In this document: positions 57,480-64,000 of the stretch, piece after piece
How the letters are laid out: each line of letters opens with the position of its first letter
How positions within the stretch are numbered: position 1 is the stretch's first letter
NCBI RefSeq assembly: GCF_023703375.1
Contig: NZ_JAMQGO010000004.1
Span: 124,001 to 188,000, forward strand
Source of the DNA: Lutimaribacter degradans
Lineage (GTDB): Bacteria > Pseudomonadota > Alphaproteobacteria > Rhodobacterales > Rhodobacteraceae
Direction: 5' to 3'
Length of the DNA stretch: 64,000 nucleotides
The notes under the pieces: model-generated
What the model was told of the DNA's origin: nothing
What the model saw: only the letters and a program-made list of their open reading frames with translations
Database searches by the model: none
Translations under genes and position numbers: made by a program

Positions 57480-58133
57480 TTACTTTCCTGCCAGTTCCTT
57501 GGCCTGATCGACCCAGCCTTCGCGCTCGATCCGGCCCTTGAACGACAGCTTTTCGTCCATTGCGGCGATGTCCTGTTCGGTCCAGGCCGCGATCTGGGCA
57601 AAGGTGGTCACCCCTGCCTCGTGCAGTTTCTTTTCAAGCGCCGGACCAACGCCCGACAGCTTTTTCAGGTCGTCCGCGCCAGAGGCGGCGGCAGCCTTGG
57701 GGGCAGCGGCCTTCTTGGCGGCCTTTTTCGGGGCAGCGGCCTTGGGGGCAGCGGCGGCCGCGGCGACGCCCGCAACCGAGCCTGCGCCCACGGCGGCCTT
57801 GACGCCCGACTTGTCAGCACCCGATGCGAGGATCTCGGTGATCTTGACCAGCGTCAGTTTCTGACGGTGACCCACGGTGCGCTTGGACGAATGCTTACGG
57901 CGGCGGCGCACGAAGTTGATGACCTTGTCGCCCTTGACCTGGTCGATCACTTCGGCCTGCACGGCAGCGCCGTCGACCAAGGGTGCGCCGACAACGGTCT
58001 TGTCGCCACCCACCATCAAAATCTCGTTGAACTGCACGGTCTCACCCGCGTCAGCGGCCAGCTTTTCCACCCGGAGCATATCGCCGGACTGGACCTTGTA
58101 TTGCTTGCCGCCGGTTTTCATAACCGCGAACAT
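57480..58133 (-). CDS. rplU: 50S ribosomal protein L21 with C-terminal helix-hairpin-helix extension
   Basis: The ATG at 58133 gives 217 residues, about double the usual L21. Residues 1 to about 103 are L21 ([15 protein letters not shown] and [17 protein letters not shown]). An Ala/Lys/Pro linker spans about 113-152, then [17 protein letters not shown] and [20 protein letters not shown] form an HhH-like domain to the end. L21 binds 23S rRNA; the tail may bind RNA, DNA or protein. Low-complexity Ala-Lys sequence is unusual beside the compact core. Confidence 0.95.
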   Translation of the reverse strand: MFAVMKTGGKQYKVQSGDMLRVEKLAADAGETVQFNEILMVGGDKTVVGAPLVDGAAVQAEVIDQVKGDKVINFVRRRRKHSSKRTVGHRQKLTLVKITEILASGADKSGVKAAVGAGSVAGVAAAAAAPKAAAPKKAAKKAAAPKAAAASGADDLKKLSGVGPALEKKLHEAGVTTFAQIAAWTEQDIAAMDEKLSFKGRIEREGWVDQAKELAGK

Positions 58134-58313
58134 CGGTGTCTTCCTTCTTGTCTTCCGCGTCCTGGGGCCCCCGGTTGAGGGTGTTTCTGGCCTTGCGGCC
58201 GCCGCGAACAGCGTGCCCGTGTCGGGCATTACCAAATGAACACCGGGCAGAGTCGCCCCTGCCCGGGTGCGTGCTTGTCCCTCAAACCCGCGATCGAGTC
58301 AAGGGCGATAGCC

Positions 58314-59135
58314 TTACAATTCCTCGCCGCGCGCCATGCGGCTGGCCACCGCCAGCCCCAATGATCGCGACTGTGTGGCATACATGCTGTCGAACCCCGC
58401 GAACAGCGCCCGGTTCAGCGCCCGGCCCGCATCCGTGCGCGACACAGCCACGTAATCGGCCAGCGTCGCATCTGGCAGGTCTTCATAGGCCATTGTCAGG
58501 TAGGCAAACAGCCATTCACGCGTGTCGGCGCGGGTTTCGGCCTCCTGGGTCCAGACATCGCTCAGGATCTCATCTTCGGTCATGTCCAGCGCCCCGCCTT
58601 CCACCAGACCGGCCAGGAACTGGTAATTGGCGTTCAGTGCACCCGAGACGTTGTATTCCAGCAAGTCGTTGACCTGCACATATTCCGCGATCAGGCGCTG
58701 GCGCGGGCTGGTCTTGTCGGCCTCGCGCCAGGTCTCGCGCGCGGCCTCTTCGATGGTGGGCGTCAGAAAGGTTGCGCGCGTCTCAAGCTCGGCCGCGACC
58801 AGCGCCTGCCCCGCGTCGCTGCGGAAAAACGCGATCAGCGGCCCGGCATCGGCATCCCCGAAAGCGCGGGTGAATTCCGATCGCACCACATTGGTCATCT
58901 TGTCGGTATCATAGATGCGCGCCAGCAGCGCCCGCCACGCGGCATCCGGGCCGTCGGGCAGCATCTCCTGGGCAAGGCCGTTGCCATAGGCCAGCCCCTC
59001 GTCATGCATCAGGTCGATCAACCGGTCGAGCTCCAACGCATCGAACAGGTGTTCTATATCATCCGTTGCGCGCACCGGTGCGGCCAGCACCAGCAGAAGC
59101 GCCAGCAATGGGCCCAGGCGGAACAGCGCGCTCAC
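58314..59135 (-). CDS. DUF2059-type secreted protein (copy 1)
   Basis: The 273-residue product has a signal peptide (LLALLLVLAAPVRA) and a helical mature part in which PLIAFFRSDAGQALVAAE and WREADKTSP match the DUF2059 region. It overlaps the next upstream paralogue by ATGA. The function is unknown, probably periplasmic. Confidence 0.75.
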   Translation of the reverse strand: MSALFRLGPLLALLLVLAAPVRATDDIEHLFDALELDRLIDLMHDEGLAYGNGLAQEMLPDGPDAAWRALLARIYDTDKMTNVVRSEFTRAFGDADAGPLIAFFRSDAGQALVAAELETRATFLTPTIEEAARETWREADKTSPRQRLIAEYVQVNDLLEYNVSGALNANYQFLAGLVEGGALDMTEDEILSDVWTQEAETRADTREWLFAYLTMAYEDLPDATLADYVAVSRTDAGRALNRALFAGFDSMYATQSRSLGLAVASRMARGEEL

Positions 59136-59977
59136 AGCTCTTCCTGCGGTGCCAGTTGCGCCATCGCCACGGCCAGCGCCTCGAACCGGCCTGCCATGAT
59201 CTCGTGCTGAACCGCGTTGAGCAGTTCATATACCCGCCGCATCCTGGGGTGCTCCAACGCCTCGGCATAGGCTTCCAGGTCTTCGACCGAAAAATCACGG
59301 TAGGTAAAGGCCGCCCCGGCCAGCGCGTTGCGCCGCAATTCGCTGCGCAGCTCGTCACGGTCTTCGGCCAGCGCGGCGCGCAGCGCCCCCTCGTCCAACC
59401 GTTGGCCCAGAACGCCCGCAGCCGAGGCCGCCATGAGGAACCGCACCTGGATTTCTTCTACCGCACGCACGCTGGCATCATCGCTGCTGATCGCGTCATT
59501 CATCCGCTGGAACACCTCGACCTTGGGCGAGTCGCGCGCCTCGAGCTCTGCAAACAGGGCCTCGCCCCGATCCAGCTTGCCTGTTCGGTCCGCCTCTCTG
59601 TGCGAGGCGTTTTCGGCCACCACCAGCCGCTGGCCCAGATCGGTGGCATAAAACCCGGCCGCGTGCGCCAAGTCATCCTGATCCAGCGTTTCCACCAAGA
59701 TTCCCACCGCCATGTCATGCATACGGTCGGTATCGAACACCCGTTCGGCAAGACGGGTCCATTGCGCGCCGAAATCCCCGGCCTCGCGCCCCAGCATGCG
59801 CGGCGCGTTTTCCGCCGACAGCGCGATCGATTCCAAAGCCACGTCGAAACCGGTCGTGGTCAGAAACGCCTCGACACGGTCACGGTCGGTCGCGTGCACG
59901 GGCGACGCCGGTGCGAAAACCAGCGCGATCCCGGCAAGAAACGCGAAAAGAAACGGTGAAAGTTGCCTGGCGAACAT
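59132..59977 (-). CDS. DUF2059-type secreted protein (copy 2)
   Basis: From the ATG at 59977 the product is 281 residues with a signal peptide (FLFAFLAGIALVFAPASPVHA). The parallel to copy 1 is visible: AHAAGFYATDLGQRLVVAEN corresponds to PLIAFFRSDAGQALVAAE. The pair is a tandem duplication with an ATGA overlap. Helices dominate the mature part and there is no catalytic motif. Confidence 0.75.
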   Translation of the reverse strand: MFARQLSPFLFAFLAGIALVFAPASPVHATDRDRVEAFLTTTGFDVALESIALSAENAPRMLGREAGDFGAQWTRLAERVFDTDRMHDMAVGILVETLDQDDLAHAAGFYATDLGQRLVVAENASHREADRTGKLDRGEALFAELEARDSPKVEVFQRMNDAISSDDASVRAVEEIQVRFLMAASAAGVLGQRLDEGALRAALAEDRDELRSELRRNALAGAAFTYRDFSVEDLEAYAEALEHPRMRRVYELLNAVQHEIMAGRFEALAVAMAQLAPQEEL

Positions 59978-60052
59978 GGGGCCTCCTATGGTTACGCGGG
60001 CCTGTGACAAAGCGTAAGGCATCTGAATTCACAGGCAATATCAAAACGCCCC

Positions 60053-60081
60053 TTGAACCCCGCGGCAAAGGGGGCTAAACG
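60053..60081 (+). promoter_or_regulatory. Promoter for tRNA-Ser
   Basis: TTGAAC and TAAACG are separated by 17 bases, giving a start site about 12 bases before the tRNA. Confidence 0.5.
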
Positions 60082-60099
60082 CACGCCCCAGACCCCCGC

Positions 60100-60189
60100 G
60101 GAGAGGTGCCGGAGTGGTCGAACGGGGCGGTCTCGAAAACCGTTGACCCTTCACGGGGTCCCAGGGTTCGAATCCCTGTCTCTCCGCCA
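60100..60189 (+). tRNA. tRNA-Ser (anticodon CGA)
   Basis: The acceptor GGAGAGG pairs with TCTCTCC, followed by discriminator G and encoded CCA. The anticodon arm GCGGT-CTCGAAA-ACCGT gives anticodon CGA, reading UCG. A long variable arm (TTGACCCTTCACGGGGTCCCA region) is typical of serine tRNAs. It is 90 bases with CCA. Confidence 0.97.
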
Positions 60190-60379
60190 CAAGCTTCCTG
60201 CAAGTGGCTTGTATCAATGACCTTCTCCGTTCCCGCGGAGGCGCATCGCGTGTGCATACGACAAGCCCTGCGCGCGCACCAACCAGCCCGCCAGGCATAT
60301 CCCCCTGACGCACTTTGCGGTTGTACCAGGGGCGGGTCGGGGTCATGGTCGGGCCAAGTGGAAATTCCTCGGGGCACCC

Positions 60380-61615
60380 GTGATTAGGATCCTGCACACC
60401 GCCGACATTCATCTGGACGCACCGCTGCGGTCGCTTGCCCTGCGCGACGACGCGCTGCGCGCAGCGGTCGAGGCGGCAACGCGCGCGGCCTTCGCGCGGA
60501 TTGTCGATGTCGCCGTGTCAGAGCGCGTGGCGGCGCTGCTGATCGCGGGCGACCTGTTCGATGGCCGCGCCCGCAGCGCGCGCACCGCCGCCTTTCTGAC
60601 CGCCCAGCTTGACCGATTGCGCGATGCGGGAATCCCTGTCTTCTACATCAAGGGCAATCACGACGCCGAAAACCCGATCACGGGGGCGATTGACATGCCG
60701 GACAACGTGCATTTGTTCGATGCGCGCGGGAGCAAGGTGCAACTGGCCGAGGATCTCTGGATTCACGGGGTCAGCTTTGCCGACCGCCACGCGCCCGACA
60801 GCCTGCTGCGGCGCTTTCCCGCTCCGGTTGAAGGGGCGGTCAATATCGCCATGCTGCACACATCGCTGGCGGGCGCGGCGGGGCATGATACCTACGCCCC
60901 CTGCAGCGTGGCCGACCTGCGGGGCATGGGGTTCGACTACTGGGCGCTTGGCCATGTGCACAAGCGGCAGGTACACAGCCAATCCCCCTGGGTGGTGATG
61001 CCCGGCATGCCGCAGGGGCGCGACATTGGCGAGACGGGGGCGAAATCCGCCAGCCTGCTGACCGTGGTGGACGGTCGTATCACCGTAGAGGAAGTTCCAA
61101 GCTCGGTGGTCGAATTCACCACTTCGTCGCTGGATATTTCAGGTGTCGAAGATGACGACGGACTGCGTACGGCATTGCGCGCGCATTTACGCGGCGTGGC
61201 CGACGCCCTTTCAAGCGCGGCAGGCGTCGTTCGCCTGACGCTGACGGGAACGCCCCCCCGGCATTGGCAGATCCTGCGCGACCAGGAGACATGGGCCGAG
61301 AGTGTCGCGGCCTTGGCGCGCGACACCGGGCGGCTCTGGCTTGAAAAATTGCAGATCGAAATCGACGCGCCTGCCAGCAGCGACAGCGCGGTTGGCGCCA
61401 CGACCGAGCTGGCCACCTTGATGGCGGCGATCGGAGAAGAGCCGGGGTTTGCCGCTGCCGCCCGCGCCGAGATCGAGGAGGTGATCGGCGAGATGCCGCA
61501 GGCAGTGCGCGCGGCGCTGTTGCCCGATGAGGACACCGCCGAGACGCTGGCCCAGAGCCTTGCCAAAGCCGGCGCGCGCCGGGTGCTCGCCCGGATGAAA
61601 GGGGCCGAGGGCTGA
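60380..61615 (+). CDS. SbcD-like DNA repair metallophosphoesterase
   Basis: The 411-residue product (GTG start) is a calcineurin-like phosphoesterase of the SbcD/YhaO/Mre11 type. Metal-binding motifs are HTADIHLDAPL, AGDLFDGRARS, KGNHDAENP and GHVHKRQ. It begins a two-gene unit with a YhaN-like ATPase joined by TGATG. The pair probably forms a nuclease-ATPase complex that cuts DNA ends. It is not the common sbcC-type partner; the ATPase here resembles YhaN. Confidence 0.88.
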   Translation: MIRILHTADIHLDAPLRSLALRDDALRAAVEAATRAAFARIVDVAVSERVAALLIAGDLFDGRARSARTAAFLTAQLDRLRDAGIPVFYIKGNHDAENPITGAIDMPDNVHLFDARGSKVQLAEDLWIHGVSFADRHAPDSLLRRFPAPVEGAVNIAMLHTSLAGAAGHDTYAPCSVADLRGMGFDYWALGHVHKRQVHSQSPWVVMPGMPQGRDIGETGAKSASLLTVVDGRITVEEVPSSVVEFTTSSLDISGVEDDDGLRTALRAHLRGVADALSSAAGVVRLTLTGTPPRHWQILRDQETWAESVAALARDTGRLWLEKLQIEIDAPASSDSAVGATTELATLMAAIGEEPGFAAAARAEIEEVIGEMPQAVRAALLPDEDTAETLAQSLAKAGARRVLARMKGAEG

Positions 61616-64000
61616 TGCGGCTGCGCCAACTATCGCTTGACCGCTTCGGGCATTTCACCGGCCATGCCCTTGATTTCGGGGATGCGGGCGAGCGCCCTGA
61701 TTTTCACATCATCTACGGCCCAAACGAGGCGGGCAAGACCACCACGATGGAGGCTGCGCTGCGCCTGTTCTACGGGTTTCCGCATCGCGAGCCCTATGCC
61801 TTCAAGCACCAGCGCGCGAATCTCTCGGTCTCGGGCGTACTGGAAATCGACGGGGAGACGCGCGGCTTTACCCGGCTGCCCAAGCGTAGCGGCGCGTTGC
61901 TCGATGCCTCGGGCACGGTCCTGCCCGAGGCCGCGCTGGCCGCGCATCTGGGTGGCCTGGGCGAAGAGGATTACCGCAACCTGCTATGCCTTGACGACGA
62001 CACGATCGAGCGCGGCGGCGAGGAGATCGCGCAGGCGCGCGGCGATATCGGGCGGCTTTTGTTTTCCGCCGCCGCCGGGGTGGCCGACCTGACCACCGTG
62101 CTTGACGGCGTGCGCGAAGAGGCCGACGCGATATGGGCCAAGCGCAAGACGAAGACGCATGTTGCAGAGTTGAAGCGCGAGCTTAAGGACATCGAAAAAG
62201 AGATCCGCGAGCGCGATGTCACCACAAGTGCGTGGCGCGGGCTGAAAAAGGCGCTGACCGATGCACAAGCGGCCGAGGCCACCGCGCGCGCGGCACGTGA
62301 TGCGTTGCACACACGCGCCGCCGATCTGGCCGCGCACCGCCGTGCCCTGCCCCTGCTGGCCGAGCTTGACGCGCTTGACGCACGCCTCGCCCCCTTTGCC
62401 GATTATCCCGAGCGGCTGGAATTCGACCCCGAAACGCTGGTCACGCTCAAGACCGACCAGACTCGCGCCCATGCCGATACCGAGCGTTTGCGCACCGAGA
62501 TCGAGGACCTGGCCGCGCGGCAAGAGGCGCTGGTGCTAACCCCCGGGCTTGCCACGCTGGCCGATGATCTGGACCAGTTGGAAGATCTGCGTGCCCGCGA
62601 CCGGGCCAACGCGCTCGACCTGCCCCGCCGCCGTGACCAACTGGCCACGGCCGAGGCCGCAATGGCCCGCGCCGCCCGCGACCTTGGCGTGGCTGACGAA
62701 TGCGATCCACAAAGCCTTGTGCCAACGCCCGCGCAACTGGCGGCGTTAGAGGCCGCACGCGACAGGTTGCGCAGCGCCCGTACCGCCGCGCAGGCCGAAG
62801 CGCGCGAACTGGCCGACGCGACCGACCGCCGCGACCGCGCAGCAGAGGAATTGAACCGGCTGTCTGCACAAACCTCGCCAGAGGCCGATATCGGCGCGAT
62901 CCTCGCCCGGTACGAGGCCGACACGCTGATGCCGGCCCATGCCACGGCGCAGCAGGCGATCACCGCCGCGGAACAGTCCGCGCGCGCGTCACGCGAAGCG
63001 CTGGCCACCGGCGCGGTGCGGTTCGAAAGCCTGCCCGACTGCCCGATGAGCCGGATCAGGGCGCATGAGCTTGCCGAGGCGTATGAGGCATTGCACCGTA
63101 AGATCGACGCGGAAAGCACGGCACTGGCCCAGCATCAGGAGGATATCGCCGCGCGGCAGGCACAGATCGACCAGCTTTCGCGCGACGGCCAGCTTGTGCC
63201 CGATGACGCCGCCGCCGCCCTGCGCACCGCGCGGGACCGTCAGTGGCAAGCCCACCTGGCGGCGATGACCCCGGCCACGGCGCAAGATTTTGCCGCCGCC
63301 ATGCAGGCCCTTGATGGCGCGCAAGAGGCCCGGATCACCCATGCACGCGATTTGGGCCAGTTGCGCCAGATCGCGCAGGCCCGGGCCGAGGCACAGGCCC
63401 GCGCCGACCAGGCCAGGGCCCGGATGGTCGAGTACAAAGCAGCGCAAGCCGCGATCGAGGCCGAGGTTGACGCTGCCGCCAAGGCTGCGGGGTTACCCGG
63501 TCCGCTCGTGCCGGCGGAATGGCTGGATTGGGTAGACCGCCACGCCGCCGCGCAAGCGGCCGCGCGCGCGGCCAACGAGGCGCAGGACATGCACGGTGCA
63601 ACACTGGCCCGCGCGCAAGCGTTGCTTGATGCGTTGCGCCCGCAACTGGACCTTGTTTTCCCCGATGTCGCCAGCGCCGTTGCCGCCGCGCGCCGCCTCG
63701 CCGAATCCGAGCTGCAGGCTCGCCGTGCAATGGAAACCGCGCGCGAGGCGCTGCGACTGGCCGAGGCCGACCTTTCCGCAAGGGCCCGGAAACACGACGC
63801 GAGCCAGCAAGAGGCCGACAAGGCGGCGCAGGCCTGGCATGACCTCGTGCTCGAAAGCCTGGGCCAGGCTGTTTCCCCCGACACCCTGCTGGCTGCGCTC
63901 GACCCGCTGCGCAGCCTTGCGACGCAGCAGGAAAAACGCGCCGAGGCGGCACAACGCGTTGCCACGATGGAGCGTGACCAGGCGCTTTTTGCCGAAAAGG
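61615..64000 (+). CDS. YhaN/SbcC-like AAA ATPase with coiled coil (right end cut)
   Basis: The frame is open from the ATG at 61615 to the window end, 795 codons, so the C-terminus is missing. The N-terminus has a Walker A YGPNEAGKTTTMEAALRLFY and a DDDTIERGGEE region after it, as in the YhaN AAA_27 domain. From about residue 180 the sequence is Ala/Arg/Glu rich and suited to long coiled coils. It should complete its ATPase by a second half beyond the edge and work with the adjacent phosphoesterase. Confidence 0.88.
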   Translation, partial: MRLRQLSLDRFGHFTGHALDFGDAGERPDFHIIYGPNEAGKTTTMEAALRLFYGFPHREPYAFKHQRANLSVSGVLEIDGETRGFTRLPKRSGALLDASGTVLPEAALAAHLGGLGEEDYRNLLCLDDDTIERGGEEIAQARGDIGRLLFSAAAGVADLTTVLDGVREEADAIWAKRKTKTHVAELKRELKDIEKEIRERDVTTSAWRGLKKALTDAQAAEATARAARDALHTRAADLAAHRRALPLLAELDALDARLAPFADYPERLEFDPETLVTLKTDQTRAHADTERLRTEIEDLAARQEALVLTPGLATLADDLDQLEDLRARDRANALDLPRRRDQLATAEAAMARAARDLGVADECDPQSLVPTPAQLAALEAARDRLRSARTAAQAEARELADATDRRDRAAEELNRLSAQTSPEADIGAILARYEADTLMPAHATAQQAITAAEQSARASREALATGAVRFESLPDCPMSRIRAHELAEAYEALHRKIDAESTALAQHQEDIAARQAQIDQLSRDGQLVPDDAAAALRTARDRQWQAHLAAMTPATAQDFAAAMQALDGAQEARITHARDLGQLRQIAQARAEAQARADQARARMVEYKAAQAAIEAEVDAAAKAAGLPGPLVPAEWLDWVDRHAAAQAAARAANEAQDMHGATLARAQALLDALRPQLDLVFPDVASAVAAARRLAESELQARRAMETAREALRLAEADLSARARKHDASQQEADKAAQAWHDLVLESLGQAVSPDTLLAALDPLRSLATQQEKRAEAAQRVATMERDQALFAEK

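Noticed and set aside
58134..58313. A promoter or L21-type leader before rplU
   Set aside because: A TTGACT is present, but no acceptable -10 lies 16-18 bases away and no known L21 leader fold was recognised.

Overview
The window is about 64 kb of GC-rich chromosomal DNA from an alphaproteobacterium, almost certainly a member of the Rhodobacteraceae (Roseobacter group). Pointers are a ChpT phosphotransferase, a Usg-like protein, ornithine-lipid genes olsB-olsA, a HemB without the zinc cysteines, a large SUF operon headed by an IscR with a single cysteine, and an L21 with a long C-terminal tail. There is no phage, IS element, plasmid gene or CRISPR array. It is mostly core genome with a few accessory patches. 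This assignment rests on gene families and layout; no search was run.

Layout. 0-8 kb: a 3-hydroxyacyl-CoA dehydrogenase cut by the window start, rpmI-rplT with promoter and terminator, pyruvate kinase, N-formylglutamate amidohydrolase, DUF1244, an MFS transporter. 6-11 kb: an envelope operon (L,D-transpeptidase, LpxD-like acyltransferase, atypical ACP, ketoacyl-ACP synthase) divergent from an M15-like DUF882 protein. 11-15 kb: a fused membrane/spermidine-synthase-like protein, then a cytochrome b plus octaheme cytochrome c pair behind a perfect FNR box. 15-23 kb: a DUF2259 / membrane / small secreted protein operon, a cysteine-free molybdopterin-fold protein with a histidine kinase and LuxR-type regulator, a divergent secreted protein, and an AT-rich sulfotransferase beside tRNA-Arg. 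24-35 kb: a SAM methyltransferase, a small lipoprotein, then the SUF iron-sulfur operon (iscR, cysteine desulfurase, sufB, three accessory genes, sufC, sufD, two YIP1-like membrane genes, sufS). 35-49 kb: alpha/beta hydrolase, HD hydrolase, mfd, hemB, SYLF protein, usg, gyrA, M32 carboxypeptidase, ctaA, trmJ. 49-64 kb: thiE-like, olsB-olsA, DUF3553, chpT, obgE-proB-proA, GNAT, LysE, rplU-rpmA, two DUF2059 proteins, tRNA-Ser, and an SbcD-like / YhaN-like pair that runs off the right edge.

How it works together. Many neighbours overlap by ATGA or TGATG, so translation is probably coupled in the SUF, kinase/regulator, OlsBA, ACP-KAS, CtaA-M32 and DUF2059 pairs. The less ordinary parts are the FNR-box octaheme module, the three-gene periplasmic sensor system with a palindrome in its divergent promoter, the transpeptidase-LpxD-ACP-KAS operon, and the SUF operon with extra membrane and methyltransferase genes and a stem-loop cluster after iscR.
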